A stretch of DNA of 64,000 nucleotides from Patagioenas fasciata (lineage: Eukaryota; Chordata; Aves; Columbiformes; Columbidae): NCBI RefSeq assembly GCF_037038585.1, contig NC_092520.1, forward strand, positions 56,324,501 to 56,388,500. Direction: 5' to 3'. The notes beneath the pieces are model-generated. The model did not search any database, was not told the origin of the DNA, and saw only the letters and a program-made list of their open reading frames with translations. The translations under genes and the position numbers were made by a program. Below, piece by piece: positions 13,496-26,877 of the stretch. Each line of letters starts with the position of its first letter. Within the stretch, counting starts at the first letter, position 1.

Positions 13496-13500
13496 AATGC

Positions 13501-15860
13501 TTGTGAAGGTAAAACTTCCTGATATTTCTACTAGGAATTCTTTAGAAAGTATAATTCAGTATCACAGTATCTCACAAACTTTACTGGTTTTACACTTATG
13601 CAACATGGCAGAGTGACTCTAAGAAAAAATATTTTATTTAGAATTTTGTATTTGAGAATAATTATAAAATTATAAGGAACATGATGGGATGTAGTGTATT
13701 TTGTGATGTGCTTCTTCCAGGAGGCCTGCTTCACAGGAAGAAGGAGATCAGCTTCACTAGTAGAAGGAAGAAGAGACTTTTGCAAAAGCCCCTTAGCATG
13801 CAACCAAAATTACTGCACCTCAGTCCACCGAGAATCCAGAAGGGCCTGTTCAGCTAGATGTCTTTCTTTCCAGGAAGTGACACCAAAAACTGTTGTCACA
13901 CAGACAGCAATCTTAGCATTTAATTTGGTTATTTCATTAGAGCTAGTTTTACTAGGCTATTTCTCAAACTGATGTCCAAACAGGCTCCTCTGTGGCATTT
14001 TGTATGGAGACAAGCACCAGCGACAGACTCTGCAAGCTCTGCCTATGGGAGGTCTATTTTCTGATTTCTGCAGCACTGCACTCACCTAAATGGTACATCT
14101 ATGCCAGAAATCCTGTCATCCTGGGCTTTCTCAATAGAAAGAAGAGAGGAACTCCCTGGTGTAATTCCAGTGCCAGGTGAACTGGCTCTTGGGCAGCAGC
14201 TACTGATCTTCTTTGAATAAACAGGGAGCCTGCAGTAACTAAACACCAAACATGCCACATGGGGAGATCTGCTCCAGTAAGTACGGAAAGGGACTAAAAA
14301 GGAAGGGAAACAAGACGAGCACCGTAGGCAGCAGATCTTTCTACCATTACAGCTGCCTGTATTTGTTTTCACTTCAGTTTTTCAGATAGTATTTTGATAG
14401 TTAAGACAGCTAATTTCCTTTTTGTAAAGAACCAGCAATCTCCAGTTCATTGATATTAAATTTGTGTTACTGTAAATGTGTGGGTTGAATGACATTGCTT
14501 ATTTAACCACTCATTGTTGTCCGCTTAATTGTGAAGAGATAAGAACCAGTAGTCATACTCAAAAGTTTTTTTTCACACATAATAAAGCAGCAAGCAACCC
14601 GCACGAGCCAGTAAAACGATGTCCAATAAACTGATCCTGCCAAAGAGAGAGATTTACGTATTATATTGGGCAAATAAAACTGATACTTCATTTGGCAGAT
14701 AAACCAAGCATCATTCAATGCAATACATAAAGTGAATCTGGCAGGGGATATTTGTGCAGAGTAACAGTCCTCAAACCAGGAGTTTTATAATGAACACTTG
14801 ACACACTGTCAGTTATCCATCCCCACCACCACCCAAGAGACCCACACACATATTTCACACTGTACGGTTAATCCCAAAGCAGCACATACACTGGTAATTG
14901 CTCAGTGCAACTTTCACATGTGGCATGGATATGTGCACGGACTGGTGTTTTACTGGAAGACTTTCCAGTTGTGCAGAATCATTGTTTGGGGTTCATTCCA
15001 TAGGGAAAACCAAAACGAAACAAAAACAAAACACCTCTGGCTTCAGAGAGGTTTCCTTGGAAAATTTAGCTAATCTCAAAAGCATTCCTTGAGGTTAAGG
15101 CTCTTTTTCAGCAAAGAATGGGAAAATAATTTAGTCATTATTGTTAATAATTTAAAAGCCCAAGTGAGCAAGCCCATAATCTGGCTCAGCCTTACATTGT
15201 TTTGTGGCACTTTTGTAAGGAAACACTTACGTTTTTCTCATCCTTCTCCAAACCTGTATGTGCTGTTTCTCTCTTCTGGGAGTGCTCAGGCATTCCCCAG
15301 TTAGGTGAAGAAGTGCACATTGCCTGAGCATCTCTGGTGCTCCATTCACAATGCCTCTGCTCTGCTGCCAGACTTACCCTGGTCACAACATGTGAGTGGT
15401 CCCATCCAGATGTGGTTCTGTGTGTCCTCTACAAGGCCACCTCACTCAAGGCCCCTTTTTCCAGAACCTTGATGTTGTCTCTTTCTCCTCTTAGCAGCAA
15501 AGTTGTTTCTCCCCATCATGAAGGCCCTCAGGCAATAGCAACTTGTGCCTGTAGCTCTAGCTGTGCAAGGTACAGCATCCCCCTCAGATAACAGAATAAC
15601 ACGGATCCTCTGCAGGAAAAGGCACTTCCAGAATTTCTCTGTGTGAGCTCCAAAAGCCTGCTGCCAACTCTGAAGGAGGTCAGTCATCATCAGACCAGCC
15701 ATACTCTAAAACCAACACCTGAGCAGACTGCTGATAATCATGGCCACTTTGAGGAAAATGGTGACATTGCCGGCAGGAAGAGTGAGATGGCCATATGGGC
15801 TCTGAGTGGCTTTGGCATGGAAATAAATCTCACACAGCATAAGGTGTCTAAAAGCAGAGA
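13501..15860. other. Intergenic sequence, no gene seen
   Basis: Open frames up to 96 codons occur on both strands, but none matches a family or has splice context. The portion 15280-15720 is somewhat GC-richer and could be a degraded repeat. Confidence 0.5.
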
Positions 15861-15966
15861 TCATAGAATCACAGAATCATAAAATCATGAATTTTGATTG
15901 GAAGAGACCCTTAAGATTATCAAGTCCAGCCATAACCTAACTCTAGCACTAAACCATGTCCCTAGA
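15861..15966 (-). mobile_element. CR1 LINE 3'-end fragment, antisense
   Basis: About 105 bp of the CR1 3' UTR in reverse. It begins TCATAGAATCACAGAATCAT, with three copies of the 8-bp tail unit. It continues with TTGGAAGAGACCCTTAAGAT and ends at CTAAACCATGTCCCTAGA, where the parallel copies at 8567 and 26016 continue but this one stops. It is a very short 5' truncation. Confidence 0.92.
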
Positions 15967-18900
15967 TGAACCAAGCCAAGCCACAGCGTGGATGCTGTTC
16001 CTACTGCGTATGCTGCATGTGTGCAAGAGGCAATGCTGGTGGCCCTCAGAGTCTGGTCACCTGAATCCAGATGAGTGGTGGTGCCAGAGGCTGCATACAT
16101 TATCTCAAAAGTGAGCTAATACTCAAGAGGAATCACGGTCAAGCCCTTTCTTACTTAAAACATCAAGACGTGCTTTTAGCCAAAGCAGTCACAACTTGCC
16201 TGTCATGTCTTCAAAGCTGCTTGTTGCTATGACAGAAACCAGACTGTGTTATACCTGGGAAATTGATATATTACCTGCCACAAAAATCTTGCTGGTCCGA
16301 GATTTAGCAGGAAAATAATTTTCCCCTTGCTGGATTCTCACACCTTTCTAGATCTGTTTAAAAAGTTCAAACATACACTTCACAAGCAGATCCTTTAATT
16401 GGACAACTCACTAGCACTGTGGCATGCAAATGATTTCTGAGACATGGCAGCGCTGCTCAGTATAACCGAGGCAGAGCTGCTGTTTGCTGGGAGAATGTTC
16501 CAGCAACATGCTGGTTTTTTGCCTCACTACCAAGGATAAGCAGAGGTCTATTTGAATTAATAATCTATTTAGGGGAAAGAGTGCTTCTTTCTGGGAAATA
16601 ACTTCAGGATACCTTCCAGGTGATATTTTCTGTAACTGATAAACAACCATCTCATTATCCTAAAAAATTTCCTATTAAGAACAAAAATCACCATATTGAG
16701 ACCAGCTTAAAATCCTTCTAACCTGGTACACTCTCTGTAATGGGAAGCAAATCCAGACGTGCCATGGTAAATCAGAAGGCAGGAAGTAACTCTCACACCT
16801 CTATTTTTTATGACTGGAGAAAGGCATCTGCCTTAATGCTTCCAGTTTAATATCTCAGATGCTTTGTCATCACCCATTGACAGATATTCCAGATGGGCAT
16901 GTGGCAGATGCTTTATATTCGAGGGGGATGTGCTCTGCATGAGGACACGTGCCTCACTACACAGGAGCAAGGAGAGAAGGAAGGAGCGAGGACCTTCAGA
17001 CTCACAGGAGGAACCCTAATACAATTCCAAGTTTTCACCGGGCACCTCCACCACTGAATTTTCCCAGGGTACTTCATCATTATCTTTTTCTTCTGGATCT
17101 TTGTTGTTATTTTCCAAAACAGAACTATACCCTCCCAAGGAAAGTAGGTTTATTTATTACTACAGCTCCAAAGGAGGCCAAATATAACAACAGTCATGAA
17201 AATGGTTTTCTTTCTGCCCCTTTTCCAAACAACCTACTTTCCAAGCTAGGCATTTGTTGCCTAGGAAGACTTTTACTATTATAACACATCCAGGACCTAA
17301 AACTTGGATCATAGTTGACAAAAAGAGTGACTGAAATGTGTCCGGCATCCAAATAACAAGCACAGAAAACGCAGAGGTAAAACATCACACATCCATTTTT
17401 TCCACAGATTTTCTCTTTATATTACTTTATATGCCTAAGGCAAAAAAATCTGAAGCAGAGTTTTTTGCTGGTCCACTTTGTCATTGATTTCCTTTGAGAA
17501 TTCTTAAGAACGACAGACTGTGATTGTCTCTACGTTTTTGAAGTATTTGTATCAGGTAAGTTTAAAAAAAAAAAAAAGTAATTCGAGGAAAAACAAAGAA
17601 AAACCCTGCAGGAGACTTCTTTTTCAAATTTATCATGTTTTCCTGCAGATAATTTTTATTCCATTTTCCTACACGAATCTTCAAGAAAAAAGAAGTTAAT
17701 CCAAATTTTTTCAATTATTTTATTTGACTATTGCCATGGTTGGATTTTAGTAACGATAGAAACGCTGAGAAAAAAAAAAATGGACTTTGTTCACCAAAAC
17801 CATCAGAATTTAAATACCATGTCCCACTAAAGCCTTTCATTAGATAAATGTGATCTTCCCTGAAAGATCTTTTTTTACCCACAATTAGATTTTGCTAAAA
17901 TCAAGCAAATATCATTCTGTTAAAGTTAACTAGAGATATGATGATTTTAAAACCTTTTGTTTAGATAGTCGTTACTGTTTGTCAGTATTTATTACCTGCA
18001 ATACAGCTTACTTGAGAGAGATAAACCGTCCATCAATACGACATATCCTTTTGGCAGTCGTTTTAGCAACTGTTCAAAGCATCATTCTTTTTCATTAACT
18101 GCTTCATCAAACATCTGTCTTTCATCTTCTTCTTATAAAAAAAAAAAGCTCCACAGCAAACTACCATTGACACATCATCTTTTGCAATGGATGATATTGT
18201 GCAAGTTCTTGATGGTTTGCACGATCCTTTTCAATCTCCCCCACAGCCAGAAGGCAGGCAAAATCTAATGTATTTTACTGAACCAGACAAAAAAAGGCCT
18301 AACATATATTTTCAGGCACTCAGCCCTTCAACACATTGGTTTAAAACGAAAAAAAAGTCTTTGTCCTATTTACACTTATTTACATATTATACTAAATGTT
18401 ACAACCACATAACAAGAGAATACTAAAAACATATTCCTGTTGCTGTAGAAACTGAGCTTGATTTTTTTTTTTTTTTTGCTATTCTAGTAAGTAGCAATTG
18501 ACATGCAAACTAATGTCTTGGGACCTTGACATTTTAGTCTAATTAAGGTGTAAGACACAACAAAGAGATCTTCAAAACACTTTTCTTAAAAAAATACAAT
18601 AAAATATGTTTTCAGGTAGAGCTGGAAGAGAAGCTGTTATAAACTATAAAGGACAGAAACAACCATCAGCATAAAGAGACAGTGTTCATTTCTTCCCAAA
18701 CAGCCTGAGTGATCCAACAATATATTGTCCAAATTCTGGTATTACCTTTTCAGTTGGACTGAAGTGACAAATATTGTGCCCTATCTTTGGCATAAAAAAG
18801 AATCGCAGACTATGAACAAATAAATTCAATGAGAGCACGAAGAATACAGATACCTGAACTACAGATAACTTATGTGAGATTTATTTGACAAAAGAGAGTT

Positions 18901-21900
18901 AGAGAAATGCAATGTTAGGAAGCTAAAAGAGACAAGAAGAAAAATAAAGTACTTTGTAGGCTTCTAAGATAAGTTTGCTATTCAGGGCAATTAAAACTAA
19001 ATTAAATCTAAACTAGATTACACTGAAACTCTTTGGAGCTCAATATGTCTTGCAGACTGTTCTCAGTCTCCATCCCTATTAAAAAAAAAAAAAAAATCAA
19101 ATCTTCTTTTAATTAAACAATTTGACCTTCATTCTTCTTTGGGAACAACTTTCAGTTTCTAAGGGATAATGAAAAACAAGTGAGTGGAACCAATTCTGCT
19201 TCATATTCTGGGTCTAACAGACCCCAGGAGCCCCAGGGAAGAATGGAATCTAATCGTTGGAAGATGTCAGAATTATATGACACAACTATGTATCTTATAA
19301 ATGAAGAGGTAATTAAAGCATGATACAAACTCAGCTTGTACCCCACTACTTTTTAAATTTTATTCAACTCTACAAACTGCACTAAACTTTTCCATGTTTG
19401 TGTCAATCATTTTTATTTTGATTTCATGCAGAACAGTTAGGCATTTCCAAGAATGGGACTAAAGGACAGTATTTTGGCTTGCCCACATTAATAAATTCTC
19501 CCAAATTGTTTTTGTTTGTTTGTTTGGGGTTTTTTTTTGAGACAAGCCTGCTTGGAACGCCTTGCAATTTGTGCCAGGGAATTTTTTTAATGCAATTAGA
19601 TGACATAAACCGTCTCTGGGAAAAGCCATTTTAACTTAGTACATTTTCAAAATATTGCTCAACCTTCAAAGAGTCACAATTCATACATGCTGAATAGAGA
19701 CTTGTTATAACTTTTTCAAGAAAATTTCTCAAAAATGTTGATTAGAGTGTGAATCCTATAGCCTACCGTTCAGCTGGATTTTCACTCTGCAAGAGTACAT
19801 CTGAGCTGGTTTTGCCCAGGTTAATAGATGGAACCAACCTGTTGCACCTGAAGAGTAGAGAGGGACAGGTTCAAATGCTCACTCACCAGAAAGCAAGGCT
19901 AGAGTGAAGACCACACCTCCATGATGTTCTGTCTTAATTTCATATGATAGATTTTTTTTTTCCTAATAATAGTCTAGAAAAATATTGATGTTTACAAAGC
20001 TATGCACTCAGCATATGGAAAAAAATAAAATTAAGGTTTCCTGTGCAAACACATTTCACACCTCTTAGCAATAGTACAGCACAGTTACATACATGACCTG
20101 ATATGATCAAGGAAGTTCAAAGCAGATTTTAAAAAAATATAGCCAAAGGATCTTTTCCCTTTAAATTAGCCCATGTGTAAACATATGTAATACTTCATAT
20201 AACTCTCCACAGTGTAGTTTGTAAGATCTACCATGGTAACTGCTGATTACCTCTTCTAGCTTTTCCTTTTGAATGCATCCTCTTAGTCCCCTATTTCTAG
20301 AGTCTTTCCTGTGATGAGCACATGCAATTTTCATCAAAGTGAATGCAAATGCCACATACACAACTCATAATCTGCACTTGCATTTGCTACTTTCTTCTGA
20401 TCACACGAGGTGATGCTTCCACAGCAATGAGCGTGTCTCTACTCCAGGAAGCCAAGCTTCTGACAGAGCAACCCAAAAGTAAATTGGTGGTTTCACCACT
20501 CCATCACTTCAACAAATCGTATCTAATTTTCTACCTGTCTTGTGTCTATATGTCCTTCCATCTGCTTACCAAAGACTGACTAACTGATTGAATTTCAAGT
20601 CTGTTGTTTCATTTTGGTTTTTCCATATGGATTATTTAATGGTTTCTTTACAAGTCACATTTTCATGTTTTTCTTGATGTCATATTAATACTGGCCTTTT
20701 AAAATTTGCAATTAATATTTTATTTAATCTGAAGATCTGAAGACGTTCTTTCAGAGGTGTGTTGACAGTAGATAAACCTTTATAAAGATGCAACTAATGC
20801 AATATATTATATGCAAAAATTAGCAAGTGATTTATGACATAAACCATAGAATAAATGAAACCTGACATTCAACACATGTTTTGGGCATGTACATCTTAGT
20901 AATTTGGAAATGCACTGTGTCATAATTATGTGCTTGAAAAATATGCTTCCTTCCAATAGATTTCCTAATCATAATCCAACTAATAAGCCAAACCAATTAA
21001 TGTTGTGTCTAATGCACAAACAATTGCAAATTTGATTCCTGCTGAAAGGTCTGTTTTTCTATCAATATAACAAAATGGGTTGAATTTGGACTATTTAGCA
21101 ATCTCTTTTCTCCCACTCATAGGGAAGCTGGAAGGAGAAATGAAATTGTGCAAGAGTGAGGCAGAATCAGTTCTGGGGGGAGCAAGAACTACAGCTGAAT
21201 CTTGACTTCTGGCAAGTCAACATAGATCTAGTCATAGTCCATTTCCACAACAGTTTTCATGATTTTACTTTATTTTTGAATAATACCTGATGAAATGTCA
21301 AACCTAAAGTACAGCTGATAGCAAAGAGGCTCTTAAGTTACCATCCTGATACAGCAGGCAGCTTTCAACTTTTTCAGTGGGGAAAGAAAAATTCTTGGCA
21401 GGAGCCAAGGTATTCCACAGCATCTTGTTCATTGCCTCTGAAAAAATAAAGCTTGGCTTTCATTCTGTGTACTTATAAAATATGTTGTACAATAAAATGG
21501 ATAGTGGTAACTAAAAGAAACATGAAAATGGTTGTGAATTTGCCTCTTCCCGCACAGCCTGGCAAGATGCTTTGAGCACAGGAGCTTGCCAAAGAATTAA
21601 ATATGTAATCAGACCTGCCAGCATTCACTCACACAAAACTACATTCCTTCATACTGAATTCATTTTAAGGTTGTCAAGTTTTGCCCTCTAGGGATAAAGG
21701 ACATTTACTGTGGATATTATGATACATTGACAAAAATCTCACTGCTACTCATTCTCTAGGGACCCTGAATTTGTGACTGAGGAAATAGTGTTTCATCTAA
21801 TAGCCCACACTATGGCAATGTACTTATTTTGGAGTAATTCTGTTCATGTTCATGTCTTGCTTTTAAAAGCAATGCTCCCTTTCCATGCCAGGAAAGGCAT

Positions 21901-24900
21901 CATCCACAGACCTGTATCCAAAGCACTAGTAGGTCATTCAAGTATTTTACTGCAGTCCAAGCGAACACATGGGGGGTGAGAAAATTTCTTTACCCTGCTC
22001 AAAGCCTCTGTGACAAGACTCTCTTTAGAACAACTTGTCAGACCAATGCTTTTGACAAACTGCCCTAATAAAAGCTACAATACCACTGAAATGATATATA
22101 ACTCTTCAGTAATAATTGACTTCAATATTATTGAATTCAATTCTAAGAAAGGAATTCTATGAACAATCATTTTTTGTTTGGTTTTGGCACATTTAATTCC
22201 CTGTGTCTTTATCTTAGTCTCTTAGAGAGTAATTACATCTCTCCTTACCACTTCTTGCTGTTATCAACTAAAACGGACTTATATTTTCATACTTTATCTA
22301 TTTTTTCAATACAGCCCCCATGGCTTTTGTATTCTTTCCAACCTCTGTGTCATCAGTACATCAAATCACACAGTCCTAAAAAACGCTTGGTTTACAGGTG
22401 TAGAAAACTTTCCTTCTAAATTAACAAAACCAAATGGTCTTGTCTGGCACTGAAAGGCATAGATTCATGATATATACAAACTACTGTTTTTCCAGTGGGA
22501 TTTGCAAAGGCAGCTTAGTGAAGTACAGCAGGTTGTGGCACTTGGTACTGCTCAGGCTGTGCAGTAAATTATCCATCTTGTCTTATGATACAGTGGGCAC
22601 AGCCTCAGCACAGCATTATCTATCATCCACACAAAAACCTTGTCTCCTGTTTCTTCTACGTTGTTGCTCTTCAGTAGAATGACCAGTGAGAAGAGCCCTG
22701 TTTGAGTAGTCAGTTATCTCCACAGGTTATCCCAGCCCAGTACACTTCATTCTGCGCTGTTTGATGCTCTCTGGTAAGGTTAGCGTGAAATCTTTTTATC
22801 AGTTATACCAGGTCTATTAGAAAATACTCCCAGATACAAGTCCCTATGAGTTCTGCTTTCTGGGCAGAGCAAAATTTCCTCAGCCTGATCTCCTCTAAGG
22901 TACATTTGACTTTCAGCGAGTAAACCTGGCAGGGGGAAAGTCTGAGATGCCTCCTCCCAACTCTACATAATGTTCTAAGTTTTTCATAGATGTAGTTGCT
23001 TTTCAAAACTGTGGTGTATAGGGTCTGCAGTATAACCTGCTTGTGAAGCTTTCCTGTCTTGTCATTAAGCTCATTAACCATTACAATGACTTCAGAAAGT
23101 TCTCACCCAAGAATTTTGGATCTCATTAGTGGCTGACGGCAATTCTCCAGACTCAGCGTGTTTGCCACCCTGGTACTCCTCTCAGCTCTTGGCTAGGCCC
23201 AGTTGCATCACCTCCACCAAAACCAGGTGTGCCTTGCCACTACAGAAAACCACCAGGAAGCCACAGGTCAGGGCTTCTTGGAGCAGAGCTGAAAGAACAG
23301 CATCTCCAACAGAAACCTGTTTCAGCTACAGGCGTCTCACCCTCCCATGCTTTGGGCATGAGAACTGACACTTCTGCCCTTCCTGAGCTCTGAGTACAAG
23401 ATAGAGATGAAAGAAGGATTTATGAAATCTGTAGTCCACTACAGATGCTCAGTACTCACAGGCTTGCAGTTTGCTGCCTGACCCCACATTTTGGCCAGAA
23501 CAGTTCTCAGACACTGTGTCCTCGTAGCAGATAGCTTGTTCTGCCAAGACAGCTTCGGCCAGCCCCCGCTAGAGCATAACTTGCCACTGACATCAACTTA
23601 CTTTGTTTTGTTGACTTTTGCTGGAAATCTGCCTTCGTGCACTTTTTTAACTCTTCTCTGGCCTCTCAGCCTATCACAGCTGCATTTTTGTGATATGTGG
23701 AGGATATGGAATCCATATGGACCATCAACAGGCGCTTTAAACATATGGTAGATCTCATATGGTAGAGCCAACATCTTAAGGACTTGGGACACAGTTGGTC
23801 CATTGCTATGGTTAGTAACTAGCTTTGGATTTATTTTGCTTTATCTTATTTTCTTTATCTTTCTTTACTCTCCCTTCATCTCATTCCTTGCTTCTGAAGG
23901 TTGTAATACACACATGTCAAACCCTTCACCTGTAAGTCAGCGTCAGAAAGTATTTTACATGAGTTTGAGACATCTTTCCCCATTTTGTCTCTTACCACAC
24001 ATCTCCTATTACTCTGACAGAAACCTTATAGATTTCCTCAGGTATAATAATTGTTTCCTAGCTCTCCCTTTCTTTATAATCCATTTGTTAGCAGAGTTGT
24101 GAAGTTAAGATACTTCAATAAAGCTTCTGCTCTTCGAAGACCCGAATTTCCAGTTTCTCAATCTGTCAGAGTTTTAAAACATCAATAAAGTTTCTTTGGA
24201 TAAACTACAGTTCAACACACTCCTTGGGTCTAGACTGTCAGAAGAGGTCAAGGTAGTCCTTTTGATTTCTGCTATTTAATGAACATCTTCCTTTCTTTCA
24301 AAACGCGAAATAGTTTTCAGTACTTTGTATTGTCTTTTTGGTTTTTTTTGAGACAGACTACAGAAGCTGGGCAATATCCAGCAACACCAACATTGCTGCT
24401 GACTGCTTTGTAGCTGTATCTATTTGAACTCTCCTCAGGTACTTGTTTAAATCACCTTTGCTGCTGATAACTGCTTCTTCAGCACAGTTATTGGCTGCTT
24501 CCCACACTTGAGATTCAAACTTGTCCCAGCTGAGAACAAGCATCTGATGTGGCAGACTCTCTGACCACATTGCATTGGTGACATTTTTATTTCCTTGGGA
24601 CTCTTTCCAATATCTTAACCACTTTTTACATAAGTGACGTTTTTAATCTGATTTCACCAAACTCTGCTAGGATTTGAAGCAGAACAGCATTTATCTGCTA
24701 GGTTTACCAGCAGGTTTGTCTCATGCCAGTGCAGATGCTCCCTTCTATGTTTTGAATACCAGGACGAAAAGTACTTAAATGCACTCCTAAAGCATTATAA
24801 TGTCTGAGTTTAATGATCATTATAGACACAGGAATGGAAACAGACACACACAGAGGTAGAGAAACTCTCTTGCTAGGCTTGCTCTAAAAAATTGCATCAG

Positions 24901-26015
24901 GTTGTTCCTGCCTTCCACTTCCAAGGGAGCTCTAACCGACTGACTTTCAACACTTGTATTCCAAAGATGATTTGGCAACTGCTTTTAGGTCTTAGGCAAA
25001 TTACTGACTTTGTTTACCCAGCTGTTTCTCAAAGACAACTAGACAGTTTTATGTAAAAACTGACCCCCTGTGTGTACAGACAGAAAAAACAGCACAAGCA
25101 AGAAAACCATCTTTCATATCATGCAGTCTACATTCTCTCCCCAACCCCTATCAGATCCTGCATTCTTTAGCTGACAATCCTGCCACATATTTATGGTGAA
25201 ATCACCATTACGACAAGTTAACATGAAAGCAAATACATTTATTTGTTTACACATGGAAAGCAGACAGCAATGTTGCTAGCTAAAGTTCATTAAAACCACA
25301 GGTAATAAAAAGGCAGGAAAATTGTGCTTATTTCAAGATCACATCCAAAAGGCACTCCAGAACCTGTGACAAGCTGTAAACATTTAATCAACATAGTTGG
25401 GGGCTGAGGACTTTTACAGAAGAGCACTTTACATCAGAAAGCATGCTTGCTTTTGTAATTCATCCTCACTTTTGGTCCTTCTCAGCTTTCAGTCAGCTTA
25501 GAATTATTTTCTAGCTCTGCCCACAATTCTTTCTTAATTCAGTCAAGAAGACGTTTCTATCTTTTTTCTCACCAGCTTGTTGGCTGCTCCCTCTTGCTTT
25601 TAAAGCACTTGCATCCGCTGGGCACAGCTCAGCTGCAATGCCTACCCAGACAGGACCGGATTTGGCCAGCCACTGCCCCATGGCTGAACCCCAAACAGCT
25701 CGATAGTGCACCCCGAAGCACAAAGCCCCTCACCAGCAAGCAGGGCAGTATCCAAAGCCTCTCAGCATGGGCGTTATGAACCTTATATCCCACGCGAGAG
25801 CAGAGCATACCCATTACCTTTCATTCAATCACAGACTTGGGATTTGTGAATGTAGCATGTTATTGACTGTTGTTTGAGATCTGGCATAGCTTTGACCGAG
25901 TCATTTGGATATGAAAACAGACGTGGGGGTACGTGAGAGATACTGGATGCATTTGAAGCACAGCTAAATGAGGACCCATACAAATGTATAGAAAGCCTAT
26001 TTGTATATAATATAT
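15967..26015. other. Intergenic sequence, no gene seen
   Basis: Ten kilobases without a recognisable gene, LTR or CR1. It is mostly AT-rich, with A or T homopolymers near 17563, 18463 and 19080. The interval 20,690-21,060 is non-repetitive and dense in TAAT-type motifs. GC-richer patches at 23,120-23,400 and 25,570-25,820 carry open frames on both strands but no identifiable domain. The 92-codon - strand frame at 22,803-23,081 is also unrecognised. Confidence 0.5.
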
Positions 26016-26366
26016 AGAATAACAGAATCATAGAATCATTTTAGTTGGAAGAGATCCTCAAGATCAAGTCCAATCGTTAACCTAACTCTGGCACTAAACC
26101 ATGTCCCTAAGAACCTCATCTATGTGTCTGTTAAATACCTTGAAGGATGGTGAGTCAACCACTTCCCCCGGGCAGTCTCTTCCAGTGTTTCACAACACTT
26201 TCCGTGAAGAACTTTTTCCTAATATCCAATCTAAAGCTCCCCCGGGGCAACCTGAGGCCATTTCCTCTCATCCTATCACTTGCTACTTGGAAAAAGAGAC
26301 CAACACGATCCATGCTACAACCTCCTTGCCGGTAGTTGTAGACAGCGATAAGGTCTCCCCTCAGCT
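26016..26366 (-). mobile_element. CR1 LINE 3' fragment, antisense, upstream of the IPO5 promoter
   Basis: It begins AGAATAACAGAATCATAGAA, the reverse complement of the CR1 tail repeats. It continues through the 3' UTR and the last ~75 codons of ORF2 on the - strand, which include the Ile-Arg-Lys-Lys-Phe-Phe motif and an Arg-Gly-Asp-Leu-Ile-Ala-Val stretch. It stops abruptly near TCCCCTCAGCTC. Its right edge is about 150 bp from the start of the CpG island. Confidence 0.93.
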
Positions 26367-26877
26367 CAATATACAATATATAATATCTAAAGGCCAATGC
26401 GTTGGATCCTACACCTTTATGCCTTAGACTCGTACGTGCACCTGCCACGGGAACGTATCTGTGAAAACCTTTAAAGCACACATACTCCACGAGCGTGCTG
26501 AGGTTTCTCCCGCGTTGCATGAACCCACGGTCACCGCTCCCCCCCGCACCTCAGCAAACCGCCGCTCAACAGCCCAGACCCGGCCGAATCACTGCCCTCA
26601 GTGCCGCTACCCGCCCCGGGAGGCGACGCTCAGCCGTTCAGAGCCTCGGCCGCACTGGTTGACGGGCACCCTGTGCCGCGCCCGAGGGGAGGGGCGGCCA
26701 GGGGGCGGGGCATCGTGACGACCCGGAGCAGGCGAGAGAGAGGGCGGCACCCGGCGAGGTGACGCCTTGCAATCTCCCGCGCTTTCCTTCCCTTCCCTTC
26801 CCCCACCACCGCTCTGCCCCCAGCACGGCGTCCTAGCGCGACCCCGCCCTGCCCTCATCGCCCGACAGCGCTTCTGA

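Noticed and set aside
22803..23081. A 92-codon - strand open frame
   Set aside because: The translation matches nothing I recognise, and there is no promoter or splice evidence.
1..26000. Exons of the expected upstream neighbour RAP2A, tRNA or microRNA genes, CRISPR arrays
   Set aside because: No RAS-family motif, tRNA cloverleaf boxes or regular spaced repeats were found. Shared gene order is an expectation only.
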